A stretch of DNA of 64,000 bases from Arcobacter_B sp049472135 (GTDB lineage: Bacteria; Campylobacterota; Campylobacteria; Campylobacterales; Arcobacteraceae). The stretch lies in the NCBI RefSeq assembly GCF_049472135.1, contig NZ_JBMOVV010000005.1, forward strand, positions 124,001 to 188,000, written 5' to 3'. The notes beneath the pieces are model-generated. The model was given only the letters and a program-made list of their open reading frames with translations. It searched no databases and was not told where the DNA came from. The position numbers and the translations under genes are program-made. This document shows positions 31,928 through 41,487 of the stretch, piece by piece (position 1 is the stretch's first letter; every line of letters starts with the position of its first letter).

Positions 31928-32617
31928 TTAATAAACTTCTCTCAATCTATTCAATAATGAATCTAATATCTTATTATCAATCTCAAGATCAAACTTGTCA
32001 GCAACTAAACTATGTAAAGCAATAGTTTTTTTAATATAATCTTCCTGTTCTTCAAATGTAAATCTATTCCAACTATTTTTATTCTTTTTACCATTATGAT
32101 ATTTCAACAGTAATTGTAAATTGCTTGGATGGTGTTCACCTTGCTTTTCACTATTTAATAGGGCTTCTGCATGATCTATTTCAAAGTCTAATCCAAAGAA
32201 CTGTTTAAAACCTTTCTGAATGTTCTCAAACTCTGTAATTCTATAAAGTTCAAAGATTTCTAATTGATTACTGGCATTATTTATAATATCCTGCCTTTTT
32301 AATGGTTCTATATCTTCTTCAATTTCTTTATCTGTTTGTTTTTCTAATTCTTCTTTAGAAATATATTTAACTTTTCTTGGTCTTTCAGTATCATCAATTG
32401 ATAACTCCTTTGCCCATTTTCCAGACGATATATTTGATGAAATTCTTGCTGCTATTTCTCTTAATCCAGTTGTATCATTTTTTTGATTAGCTGCTTGTTC
32501 ATTAGCTTTTAGTAATTCATCAGGGTACATTTCACTAAATTTTATTGCCCATTCAGAAATAGTTACATAATCAGTGAATGTTTTTATCGCTTCTAAATAT
32601 TTTTCAACGATTTTCAT
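31928..32617 (-). CDS. HNH-type nuclease domain protein
   Basis: 229 aa. The C-terminal part carries DFEIDHAEALLNSEKQGEHH then PSNLQLLLKYHNGKKNKN, which fits an HNH active site (DH...N...H), although the zinc cysteines seen in many members are absent. The N-terminal 110 residues are charged and helical. It starts 1 bp after the yfbU stop. DNA or RNA cleavage is likely from the motif; the target is unknown. Confidence 0.65.
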   Translation of the reverse strand: MKIVEKYLEAIKTFTDYVTISEWAIKFSEMYPDELLKANEQAANQKNDTTGLREIAARISSNISSGKWAKELSIDDTERPRKVKYISKEELEKQTDKEIEEDIEPLKRQDIINNASNQLEIFELYRITEFENIQKGFKQFFGLDFEIDHAEALLNSEKQGEHHPSNLQLLLKYHNGKKNKNSWNRFTFEEQEDYIKKTIALHSLVADKFDLEIDNKILDSLLNRLREVY

Positions 32618-32618
32618 A

Positions 32619-33170
32619 TTATTTTCTACTTGGATGAATTTGTGATTTAAGTATTTTAGTTAAATCTTCAACACTCATAGGTTTGTTAGTTAAAGTTTTT
32701 CTAATTGGTTCAAATGTATCTAACATTCGGTTGTATGTTTCCACTACTTGCATATGAGAATTAAGGTCTCTTTCTTTAAACTCTTGAAATCGTTCAAGAT
32801 CATTTACTAAAAACATCGCTGTTCCCATATATTCACTTTCATTATTACCATCAAACCCTCTGAATTTAGGATCTTTGCCAAAAGGTTCAGCATCAATTTC
32901 TAATTGTTTCTTCTGTTCAGGTGTCAAGTGAGAATATGCATATTCTATAAAACTCCACATATCTAAAATATCTACTACTTCTTTAACTACTTTAGGATCT
33001 TCTGATTCTTCAAATGGTATTCCACTATATTTCCATTTTAAACCCCAAAGTTGATTCCCAAAAATTGCTGATTTTATAAAGTCAGGTTCAATTTCACCCT
33101 CTACACCTAGTTTTTCATATAACTCACTAAGCATTAAGATAATTAATTTTTCACCATCTGATAACTTCAT
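32619..33170 (-). CDS. yfbU: YfbU family protein
   Basis: 183 aa. The motifs MKLSDGEKLIILMLSELYEK, AIFGNQLWGLKW, VDILDMWSFIEYAY and FRGFDGNNESEYM are the YfbU family pattern. No biochemical function is established for the family. AAGGATT precedes the ATG, and the gene lies 9 bp after the membrane protein gene that follows hsdR. Confidence 0.88.
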   Translation of the reverse strand: MKLSDGEKLIILMLSELYEKLGVEGEIEPDFIKSAIFGNQLWGLKWKYSGIPFEESEDPKVVKEVVDILDMWSFIEYAYSHLTPEQKKQLEIDAEPFGKDPKFRGFDGNNESEYMGTAMFLVNDLERFQEFKERDLNSHMQVVETYNRMLDTFEPIRKTLTNKPMSVEDLTKILKSQIHPSRK

Positions 33171-33179
33171 TTTTAATCC

Positions 33180-33686
33180 TTATTTTTTATTTTCTACTTG
33201 TTCACGTTTTTCATCTGAAAGTTTTTTTACTATGGGAATAAAAGTTTGAATCTTATAATATATACTCTTCCCATACTTCTTTGTATCTTCAAAAGTAATA
33301 GCTTCTGATAGATTTTCTATATCACTTTTCAAATCACTATTTAGTTCTTTAGCTTTATTATTAAAATTCTGAGAAAAATGTTCACTTTGTTCTAATATAA
33401 AACTTGAAAAAACCTCTACTTCTTTTGCGATATCAGCACAATTTATTCCTGCAAAAACAGAAGGATTAAAAGATGGACCAACTTTTGAAACCACATTCAA
33501 AACCCTTTTTGTTTCAGAATAAACTTGAGAAACCTCTACCGTTTTTCTAAGATAAATGATTTCATTTTTAAATTCTTCTGCTTTAGTTGCAGCATTTATA
33601 GATTTTCTGGCTTCTACAAATGCCCATATTGCAGCACCTACAGAAGCAATTGAACCAATAACTGAGATTATATCTACTGTTTCCAT
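33180..33686 (-). CDS. Membrane-anchored helical protein behind hsdR
   Basis: 168 aa from ATG 33684-33686, one base after the hsdR stop; a GTG five codons upstream is also possible. One N-terminal membrane helix (ISVIGSIASVGAAIWAFV) is followed by a coiled-coil cytoplasmic region of about 130 residues. Family not recognised. It opens the five-gene tail of the operon. Confidence 0.55.
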   Translation of the reverse strand: METVDIISVIGSIASVGAAIWAFVEARKSINAATKAEEFKNEIIYLRKTVEVSQVYSETKRVLNVVSKVGPSFNPSVFAGINCADIAKEVEVFSSFILEQSEHFSQNFNNKAKELNSDLKSDIENLSEAITFEDTKKYGKSIYYKIQTFIPIVKKLSDEKREQVENKK

Positions 33687-33687
33687 A

Positions 33688-36600
33688 TCAAACTTTCCCA
33701 CCTACACCTTTAAACTTCTCAATAAACATAGCTATCTTTTGAAACACACTTTGTTTTTTAGTTAAGTATTGTGGATTAAGTGGACTCATCTTAGGCAAGA
33801 TTGCATTTAGTTCAGTTCCATTCTCACTAGCATACTCTTTTTTTAAAGATGACATTATATATCTCTTAGCAGCTTCTTCATTTAGGTTTTCATCAGTGAT
33901 TAACTCATCAGCTTCTTTTTTCTGCTCTGCTTGTGCAAATTTAAAAAACTCGTCAATCACACTAGCTTTATCTCCAATACCATTTATATCAGTTTGATTA
34001 ATAAAATCAACTATTAAACTCTCTTTTGCTCTATTTCCTAAACTAGCACGTATAACCCTTCTAACTTCTTCAACTAACTCTGATTTATCTTTTACTTTTT
34101 TATTATGTTCAAATATCAACTCTAAAATATAATCAAGGTTAATCTCTTGGGATTTAAGTAGGTCAATTTCAAATACTACTTCATTCCAATCAATAGTAGA
34201 CTTCTCTTTTTCATCAGATGATTTTTCTCGTCTTATCCACTCTCTAATATCATTATATGTTGATTTATAATCTTGAATGATTCTTTCATTTGGGATTTTA
34301 ATTTCACACATTTTATTAAAGTCTTCATCATTTAGATAATACTGTGCTTTAAACTGCTCTACTGCTTGTTCATCTTCTTTATCTAAGTCTTGTAGTGCTT
34401 TTAATCCTGAGAAATCATCATAGTTTTGAAGTACATTCTCAGCTTTTAAATATTCACCAAATAATTTAGCGAACTCTTTTTTATCTTTCTCTTTTTCGAT
34501 TTCATCTGGATTAGGGAATTTTTGTTCAAGCTCATTTACAATATCTAAATAACCCCTTCTTGCATCTCCCGTTGTTGCATCTGTGAAACCTTGCATATAT
34601 TCAGTATAGCTTTTTTCTAATACTACGTTTTTAGTGTTTTTATCTCCAAACAATGTAATAGCATCAACTGTTGATTTTTCTAAATCTCTAAAAGTTACTA
34701 TATTTCCAAATGTTTTAGTAGCATCATAGATTCTATTTGTTCTAGAGTATGCTTGCATTAAACCATGATATCTAAGGTTTTTATCCACAAACAAAGTATT
34801 TAAAGATGGTGCATCAAATCCAGTTAAGAACATACCTACTACTATAAGTAAATCTACTTCTTTATTTTTTACTCTTTTAGCTAAATCTCTATAGTAGTTT
34901 TGAAACTCTTTACTATCAACCCCATACGAAGTTTTAAACATTCTATTATAATCATCAATAGCAGAACTTAAAAACTCTTTTGCACTAGCATTCATAGCAG
35001 TTGGCTCAAAGCTTTCATCTTCTATATCACCTATTGCATCTTGAGTTTCATTAGCAGCAAATGAAAATATAGTAGCAATTTTTAAAGGTCTATCTTTATC
35101 TCTTTGTAGATTGTTAAAAGCTTCATAGTACAACTTAGCAGCATCAACACTACTTACTGCAAACATTGCATTAAAGCCTTTAGCTCCGATTGCTAGTCTA
35201 TGTGTTTTTTGATTGAAGTTATTTAAAATATATTGAGTGATTTCATTTATTCTTACTGGATGAAGTAGTGCTTGTTTATTCTCAAAGCTACTTAGTTTCT
35301 TTTCATCTGTTTCACCCTCAAAGTCTTTAAACTGTGGTCTTACGTCATTATAATCTACTTTAAACTTTAATACCTTTTCATCTCTAATAGCATCAGTTAT
35401 AACATAAGAGTGTAACTGTGTTCCAAATACACTTGCAGTAGTTTCAGCACCTAATGCATTTTCAGGGAAGATAGGAGTTCCTGTAAATCCAAATTGATAG
35501 TACTTTTTAAACTTTTTAGCTAAGTTTTTTTGAGCTTCACCAAACTGGCTTCTATGACATTCATCAAATATAAAAACTACTTGTTTATTGTAAATTGGTA
35601 GGTCATTTTCACTTTTCATTAGATTATTTAGTTTTTGAATAGTAGTAACGATGATTTTATTATCATCTTTTTCTATATTCTTTTTAAGACCTGCTGTACT
35701 ATCACTTCCATTTACACTATCAGGAGAAAATCTTTGATACTCTTTCATTGTTTGATAATCTAAATCTTTTCTATCAACTACAAAAAATACTTTATCTATA
35801 AACTCTAACTCAGTTGCTAATCTTGCAGCCTTAAAACTACTTAGTGTCTTACCCGAGCCAGTTGTATGCCAAATATATCCTCCACCATCAATACTGCTAA
35901 ATCTTTTAGCTTCATAAGAGCTGGTTACTTTCCAAATAAGTCTTTCTGTTGCTGCTATTTGATATGGACGCATGATTAATAGTGTATTACTTGTATCAAA
36001 TACACAGTAGTTTATTAAAACATCAAGCAGCGTTTTCTTTTGTAGAAAAGTAGCTGTAAAATCTTTTAAATCTTTAATTAAAGTATTATCTGATTTTGCC
36101 CAGTTCATTGTAAAATCGTAGCTATTTTTATCTCTTTTAGTTGTATTAGCAAAGTATCTACTATCTGTTCCATTTGAGATTACAAATATCTGTAAGTATT
36201 TATATAATGAATTATCAGAGTTAAAACTCTCTTTAGAGTATCTATGCACTTGGTTAAATGCTTCTTTTATAGCTACACCTCTTTTTTTAAGTTCAATTTG
36301 AACTAAAGGCAAACCATTTACTAAAATAGTTACATCATATCTATTTGCTTGTTTTCCTTTTATGGCAAACTGATTGATTACTTGAACTTTATTTCTAGAA
36401 ATATTCTTTTTGTCTAAAAGGTAGATATTTTTAATAGTTCCATTATCAAAGGTAAAATCATAGATATAATCATCATGAATTTTTCTAGTTTTATCTATGA
36501 TATTATCGCTTGGTCTATCTAAGTATTCTTCACAAAACCTATTCCATTCACCATCGCTGAACTCTATTTTATTTAGAGTTTGAAGTTGAGTTCTAGCATT

Positions 36601-36789
36601 TATAAGCATTTTAGAAGCATCAGTTAAATCTTTAACAAATTCATAACCTTGGTTTTCCAAATCAGAAATAAGCTCATTTTCTAAATCAGCTTCACTTTGA
36701 TAAGAGCTTCCCTCTTGGTCAATTTTAGTATATTTATCTAAAACGATAAAGTTTTTTGATTCTGCTATTGTTTTAGTTTGTTGTGTCAT
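33688..36789 (-). CDS. hsdR: Type I restriction enzyme R subunit
   Basis: 1033 aa from ATG 36789 (a GTG three codons earlier lacks a Shine-Dalgarno). It is the translocase and nuclease of the R-M complex. The N-terminal PD-ExK nuclease contains RYDVTILVNGLPLVQIELKK; the motor has Walker A TTGSGKTL, DECHRS (DEAD-like box), GFTGTPIF and QAYSRTNR. It overlaps prrC by 17 bp. Full length, no breaks seen. Confidence 0.95.
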   Translation of the reverse strand: MTQQTKTIAESKNFIVLDKYTKIDQEGSSYQSEADLENELISDLENQGYEFVKDLTDASKMLINARTQLQTLNKIEFSDGEWNRFCEEYLDRPSDNIIDKTRKIHDDYIYDFTFDNGTIKNIYLLDKKNISRNKVQVINQFAIKGKQANRYDVTILVNGLPLVQIELKKRGVAIKEAFNQVHRYSKESFNSDNSLYKYLQIFVISNGTDSRYFANTTKRDKNSYDFTMNWAKSDNTLIKDLKDFTATFLQKKTLLDVLINYCVFDTSNTLLIMRPYQIAATERLIWKVTSSYEAKRFSSIDGGGYIWHTTGSGKTLSSFKAARLATELEFIDKVFFVVDRKDLDYQTMKEYQRFSPDSVNGSDSTAGLKKNIEKDDNKIIVTTIQKLNNLMKSENDLPIYNKQVVFIFDECHRSQFGEAQKNLAKKFKKYYQFGFTGTPIFPENALGAETTASVFGTQLHSYVITDAIRDEKVLKFKVDYNDVRPQFKDFEGETDEKKLSSFENKQALLHPVRINEITQYILNNFNQKTHRLAIGAKGFNAMFAVSSVDAAKLYYEAFNNLQRDKDRPLKIATIFSFAANETQDAIGDIEDESFEPTAMNASAKEFLSSAIDDYNRMFKTSYGVDSKEFQNYYRDLAKRVKNKEVDLLIVVGMFLTGFDAPSLNTLFVDKNLRYHGLMQAYSRTNRIYDATKTFGNIVTFRDLEKSTVDAITLFGDKNTKNVVLEKSYTEYMQGFTDATTGDARRGYLDIVNELEQKFPNPDEIEKEKDKKEFAKLFGEYLKAENVLQNYDDFSGLKALQDLDKEDEQAVEQFKAQYYLNDEDFNKMCEIKIPNERIIQDYKSTYNDIREWIRREKSSDEKEKSTIDWNEVVFEIDLLKSQEINLDYILELIFEHNKKVKDKSELVEEVRRVIRASLGNRAKESLIVDFINQTDINGIGDKASVIDEFFKFAQAEQKKEADELITDENLNEEAAKRYIMSSLKKEYASENGTELNAILPKMSPLNPQYLTKKQSVFQKIAMFIEKFKGVGGKV

Positions 36790-37981
36790 TTGATCCACTT
36801 TGATTTAAAAATTTATATTCAGTCTCTAAAAAGTTAATTAATTCAATTAACTTAGTTTTATCATTTTCTTGAACTTCACTAATCTCATCACCTGCATGTG
36901 CAGAATGACTTGAAAGGTTTAAGATACGGTTTGCAAAAGGATCCATGACTCCATCAATTACAGGTAATAAGTTTTCCCATTTAGAATGTCCTAAAAATGT
37001 AGCAGTTTTTTCTAAAATATTCCTCATAAAGCTAAAATGATACTTCTTTATTTGATCATCACTAATAGCTTTCTTAATCTCAGAAAAAAGTTGTAAATGG
37101 TATGAAAAAGGAGTTCTCCTGCCAAGTTCTGTTAAACTAAAATTACCATCACTATGTTTATTAAAGCGATATTTTATTGATTTGTCAAAATGATAAATCC
37201 ACCTTTCTATTCCCGTGTTAGCTTCACCTTGAATATAAAGTTCATTAGGTACATTATTATTAAGTTCATTAGATATTACATTGTAAAATAGGGGATTATG
37301 AGTTGTTATTATAAATTTAAGGTTTGACTTACTATTTTTAACTAGTTTTGAAATATTAACTGCTAATTCTATCAAGTGATTATCATCTAAAGAACTTACA
37401 GGATCATCTATAAATACATATTCTAACTGATTAAATATATCTGTTGAACGATTGGATAAATCAGTTTCATTTAATATCTCAATAACTTCTTCTAATAAAC
37501 TGTAATATACACACCATATAAAATTACTTTCTTCAGCTTTAGAGATTTTAACATTTGTTAAACTTTGATCGTCACCTCTTGTAATTGAAAATGTCACCTC
37601 TGAATATTGTTCATTAAAAAAAGGTGTTATAAAATCACTAGTAAAATTTTGGAAATTGGTTACAATATTATTATCTAATCCTTGATCTCTTAAAAATTGT
37701 AATGCTAAATTTGTAAAATTATTAGGACGTATTATCAGTTTTCTATTTGTATCTGTATCTAAATCATTATCCCAATAAAAAAGGTCTTCGGTAAAAGCAT
37801 TGTAATACATTACTTTTAATTGTGAATTTTCTTGTTCTTCTTCAGTGCTTTTAGGATCAACTAATAACCTAAATTTACGTGATAAACGGGTTTTACCAGT
37901 ACCATTAAAAGCATAAATAAGCTGTACTTTTTTTTGAGAGTTCTTTAATTCTTGAGCAACTTGTTCTAGTGACAATGACAT
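36773..37981 (-). CDS. prrC: PrrC anticodon nuclease
   Basis: 402 aa, close to the 396 aa of E. coli PrrC. The N-terminal ATPase has Walker A YAFNGTGKTRLSR, then YYNAFTEDLFYWDNDL, ESNFIWCVYYSLLEE, Walker B FIDDPVSSLDDNHLIELAV and FIITTHNP, all close to PrrC. The C-terminal nuclease keeps Arg and Glu in FMRNILEKTATFLG and His in LSSHSAH, the Arg-Glu-His triad that cuts tRNA-Lys next to the wobble base. PrrC is held silent by the type IC R-M complex and released when phage disable it. The hsdM-hsdS-prrC-hsdR order is that of the E. coli prr locus. Confidence 0.93.
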   Translation of the reverse strand: MSLSLEQVAQELKNSQKKVQLIYAFNGTGKTRLSRKFRLLVDPKSTEEEQENSQLKVMYYNAFTEDLFYWDNDLDTDTNRKLIIRPNNFTNLALQFLRDQGLDNNIVTNFQNFTSDFITPFFNEQYSEVTFSITRGDDQSLTNVKISKAEESNFIWCVYYSLLEEVIEILNETDLSNRSTDIFNQLEYVFIDDPVSSLDDNHLIELAVNISKLVKNSKSNLKFIITTHNPLFYNVISNELNNNVPNELYIQGEANTGIERWIYHFDKSIKYRFNKHSDGNFSLTELGRRTPFSYHLQLFSEIKKAISDDQIKKYHFSFMRNILEKTATFLGHSKWENLLPVIDGVMDPFANRILNLSSHSAHAGDEISEVQENDKTKLIELINFLETEYKFLNQSGSNDTTN

Positions 37982-37982
37982 A

Positions 37983-39188
37983 TTATACCTTCATATTTTG
38001 TTTTGGGAATGTTAAAAGTAAATCTCTGTAATACTCGTATTGCTTTGTTCTAAGTTCTATCTCTTTTGGTAGACCTTCACTGATTGAGTTAGTTAAAGTG
38101 TCGAACTTATCTAAGATTGATACGATTTTTTCTTGTTCTTCTAGAGATGGAATAGGGATTGAATAGTTTAATATTTGTGATTTATCTCCTCGAGGCATTT
38201 TCGCTCCTTTTGCGTGTTGCATATTAAAATCAAAAAATCTATCATCTGATAATACTTGAAATAAAAATTTAGGATTTATTCTTTTATCAGAAATATGAAT
38301 AACTAATACATCACCATTAGTTCCACCTTCACAGTCAGCAAACCAGATTTTTTTAAGATAAGGTCTTATATTTCCAATTAAAATATCGTCATTGACAAAT
38401 TTAGTTGAATTTCCTTCAGTTGGAACATGATTTGAGTCTACTTTACCAGCTCTATTTTGTAATAAATTATCTACTCCTACATAGTTTTTATTGTTTAAGA
38501 ACTCTGCACTAATCCGTGCTTTTGAATATTGAGCTACTTCCCCCAATGGCTTAAACTCAACTTCGCCATCTTCAAAAGTCAATAATTTATCTCTATAGTA
38601 AGTATATTGTTTTTTTCGTGCTGTAAGCTCTGCTGTAAGCTCTGCTGTAAGCTCTGTGAAATTGTCTAAAATTCGTACAATTTCACTTTGCACATGCAAG
38701 GGTGGGATTGGGATTTCAAAGGTTTTTATTTTTGTAGTTCCTACTAATGCAAATCCTCCAGGACTAACATTCATCTTACATAATTCACCAAAAATATAAC
38801 TGTAATAAAATAAATATTTATGATTAACTATATTTTTAAACTTCTCTTTTATACTCAATACTGTTAATTGTTGATTGCATAAAAAATCATTTGTAATTAA
38901 AGCATACTCACCAATAGTGGCTGTAGTAGATAAGATTATTGAATTAGCAGGAAATAATTTTCCTGATTTTACTGCTTTATCAGTAACATGTTGAACTGAA
39001 TCACTTAAAACTCTACCATTTTTACGAATATCTTCCATTCTAAACCAAGGAACAGTTCCATTAGACCAGAACTCAGGCTTATTTTTGGATGGTGTATAAC
39101 CATTTTTTACATAACAAACTTCATCTAAAGTTTTCCACTCAACTTCTACACCATCAAGCAATTTTTCCATAAAATTTAAGCTACTCAC
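37983..39188 (-). CDS. hsdS: Type I restriction-modification specificity subunit (type IC)
   Basis: 401 aa from GTG 39186-39188, with GAGGAA upstream. Two target recognition domains (about 10-150 and 210-370) are separated by a central conserved region carrying the repeated TAEL motif (ELTAELTAELTARKKQ), the spacer element of type IC HsdS proteins. Each half ends with an EQEKIVSILDKFD/QSEIVRILDNF-like helix. The recognised DNA sequence cannot be predicted. Confidence 0.94.
   Translation of the reverse strand: MSSLNFMEKLLDGVEVEWKTLDEVCYVKNGYTPSKNKPEFWSNGTVPWFRMEDIRKNGRVLSDSVQHVTDKAVKSGKLFPANSIILSTTATIGEYALITNDFLCNQQLTVLSIKEKFKNIVNHKYLFYYSYIFGELCKMNVSPGGFALVGTTKIKTFEIPIPPLHVQSEIVRILDNFTELTAELTAELTARKKQYTYYRDKLLTFEDGEVEFKPLGEVAQYSKARISAEFLNNKNYVGVDNLLQNRAGKVDSNHVPTEGNSTKFVNDDILIGNIRPYLKKIWFADCEGGTNGDVLVIHISDKRINPKFLFQVLSDDRFFDFNMQHAKGAKMPRGDKSQILNYSIPIPSLEEQEKIVSILDKFDTLTNSISEGLPKEIELRTKQYEYYRDLLLTFPKQNMKV
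38620..38655 (-). repeat. Three 12-bp repeats encoding the HsdS TAEL spacer
   Basis: GCTGTAAGCTCT occurs three times in tandem (38620-38631, 38632-38643, 38644-38655) and encodes the LTAE units. In EcoR124I versus EcoR124/3I, two against three such units change the spacing of the recognised half-sites, so this number is probably variable. Confidence 0.9.
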
Positions 39189-39190
39189 GA

Positions 39191-39796
39191 TTATAGTTCC
39201 TCTGTCTTAAATTCACTATAACCCTCATAGTAGTAACTTACATCAATACCTTTCATAAATAAGGCTCTATCATCGATTTGATCTGTAAGTGCAAGTTTTA
39301 GTAGATGTTTGATTTCTATGTCTTTTACTACACTTCTTTTCATAGCTGATAGATATTCATCTTTATCTACCTTGTTCCAGTCTATTACTTGTTTAACTTC
39401 TTTTTTTAGTATTAAATCAAGCCATATTCTTGTAGCTCTCCCATTTCCTTCTCTAAATGGATGTGCTATGTTCATCTCTACATATTTTTCTATTATCTCG
39501 TCAAAGTTTGACTGAGGCATTGAATCTATATGCTTTAAAGATACTTCTAAGTACATCAAAGGAGCAAATCTAAAATCATCTTTAGAAATATTTACTTTTC
39601 TCATATTCCCAGCAAAATCATAAATTTCAGAAAATAGATAGTTATGAATAAAGCATAGCCCTTTAAATGTTCCTACTTCTACTTTAGCTAAGTCTTGTGA
39701 ATCAAAAAGTTGTTTGGCTTTTTGCTTAGAGATTTTTTCTTCTGCTTTAGCTAGTTCTATTTGGTCTGTGATACCTAGTTTGTTTTCTAAAATCAT
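39191..39796 (-). CDS. fic: Fic-domain protein
   Basis: 201 aa. The active-site motif HPFREGNGRATR (about 113-124) is an exact Fic consensus (HPFx[D/E]GNGR), so AMP transfer onto a protein is likely. The earlier IYDFAGNMRKVNIS and F-APL segments also match the family. It lies inside the R-M operon, overlapping hsdM by 4 bp and just before hsdS. An inhibitory alpha-helix gene is not seen nearby. The target is unknown. Confidence 0.92.
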   Translation of the reverse strand: MILENKLGITDQIELAKAEEKISKQKAKQLFDSQDLAKVEVGTFKGLCFIHNYLFSEIYDFAGNMRKVNISKDDFRFAPLMYLEVSLKHIDSMPQSNFDEIIEKYVEMNIAHPFREGNGRATRIWLDLILKKEVKQVIDWNKVDKDEYLSAMKRSVVKDIEIKHLLKLALTDQIDDRALFMKGIDVSYYYEGYSEFKTEEL

Positions 39797-41355
39797 GCGA
39801 TATCTCCCTCAATCTGTGAAACGATTTTATCTATTTCACTTCTTAAAATGTCAATCTTAGATACAGTAGTTTTAAGTTCACTATTTAGTTTAGTAATATC
39901 AATCTTCTCTCTTGTGTCCTTTGCTTCAACATAAGAACTAACAGATAAGTTATAGTCATTTTGAGCAATAACGTCATTATCAACACTTTTAGTAAAATGT
40001 TCGATATCTTCTTTACTATCAAACACTTTCATTATTTGCTCAATATGGTTATCTTCTCCCTCATAAGTTAAGATATTGTTATTAGTTTGCTTTTTGTAAA
40101 GCTCACTTGCATCTATGAATTGTGTTTTAGTCTCTTTTTTGTTTTTAGCAAGAACTAGAATATTAACTGCAATTGAAGTTCCAAAGAATAGATTTGGTGC
40201 TAGTGATATAACAGTTTCAACATAATTACCATCAACTAGATATTTTCTAATCTTTTGTTCTGCCCCACCTCTATAAAAGATACCAGGGAAACAAACGATT
40301 GCAGCTCTTCCTTTTGGCGATAAATAGCTTAAACAATGTAATACAAATGCAAAGTCTGCTTTTGATTTTGGTGCAAGTACTCCAGCAGGTGCATATCTAT
40401 CATCGTTTATTAGTGTTGGGTCATCACTTCCTACCCATTTAACAGAATATGGAGGATTTGAAACGATTGCATCAAATGGCTTATCATCTATGAACTCTGG
40501 TTCTACTAAAGTATTACCAAGGGCTATGTTAAATTTATCATAGTTGATGTTATGTAAGAACATATTCATTCTAGCTAAGTTGAAAGTCGTGTGGTTAATC
40601 TCTTGTCCAAAGAAACCATCTTCAACAATATGTGCATCAAAGTGCTTTTTAGCTTGTAGAAGTAGTGAACCTGAGCCAGCTGCTGGGTCATAGATTTTAT
40701 TAACTGTTGTTTGTTTATGCATTGCAAGTTGTGCTATTAGTTTAGATACACTTTGAGGTGTAAAGAATTCTCCACCACTCTTACCTGCATTTGCTGCATA
40801 GTTTGAGATTAAGAACTCATAAGCATCACCAAACAAATCAATATGGTTTTCTTCAAACTTACCAAAGTTTAGTCCTGCAACACCTTTTAGTACAGCTGAT
40901 AACCTTGTGTTCTTGTCTTTTACTGTATTTCCTAATCTATTACTAGTTGTATCAAAATCAGCAAATAAACCTTTTATATCTACTTCTGATGGATATCCAT
41001 TAGCTGAACTCTCTATAGAATCAAATATAGCTTTTAAATCTGTGTTTAAATCTGGATTATCATTAGCATTTTTAGCTATGTTTATAAATAATTGACTTGG
41101 ATAGATGAAGTAACCTTTGGTTTTAATGGCATCATCTTTAATTTCTGGTGTTATTACATCATCAGGAAGTGCTGCATAGTTTACACTTTCATCACCTGCT
41201 TCAATATAATTAGAGAAGTTTTCACTAATGAATCTGTAAAATAAAGTACCTAAAACATACTGCTTAAAGTCCCATCCATCAACGCTCCCTCTTACATCAT
41301 TTGCTATTTGCCATATTTGACGTTGTAACTCGGCTCGTTGTTGTGTACTTGTCAT
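39793..41355 (-). CDS. hsdM: Type I restriction-modification DNA methyltransferase
   Basis: 520 aa adenine N6-methyltransferase subunit. N-terminal domain GWDFKQYVLGTLFYRFI, SAM-binding DPAAGSGSLL (about 220), catalytic NPPYSVKW (about 300). First gene of the operon; its TGA overlaps the fic ATG. A promoter should lie in 41356-41480, which is AT-rich, but no single -10 is convincing. Confidence 0.95.
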   Translation of the reverse strand: MTSTQQRAELQRQIWQIANDVRGSVDGWDFKQYVLGTLFYRFISENFSNYIEAGDESVNYAALPDDVITPEIKDDAIKTKGYFIYPSQLFINIAKNANDNPDLNTDLKAIFDSIESSANGYPSEVDIKGLFADFDTTSNRLGNTVKDKNTRLSAVLKGVAGLNFGKFEENHIDLFGDAYEFLISNYAANAGKSGGEFFTPQSVSKLIAQLAMHKQTTVNKIYDPAAGSGSLLLQAKKHFDAHIVEDGFFGQEINHTTFNLARMNMFLHNINYDKFNIALGNTLVEPEFIDDKPFDAIVSNPPYSVKWVGSDDPTLINDDRYAPAGVLAPKSKADFAFVLHCLSYLSPKGRAAIVCFPGIFYRGGAEQKIRKYLVDGNYVETVISLAPNLFFGTSIAVNILVLAKNKKETKTQFIDASELYKKQTNNNILTYEGEDNHIEQIMKVFDSKEDIEHFTKSVDNDVIAQNDYNLSVSSYVEAKDTREKIDITKLNSELKTTVSKIDILRSEIDKIVSQIEGDIA

Positions 41356-41487
41356 TAGTATAATTCCTTATTATTTTAATATTATTATTTTACTGAATTT
41401 TGACTAATATTCTCATGTAACTAACATGATATTATTGGACTTTTATAAAATGAATCATCTTTTAGTAAATCATTATCAAAATATATT

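Noticed and set aside
38620..38655. Tandem 12-bp repeats as a minisatellite or CRISPR-like array
   Set aside because: They are in frame inside hsdS and encode the known TAEL spacer units.
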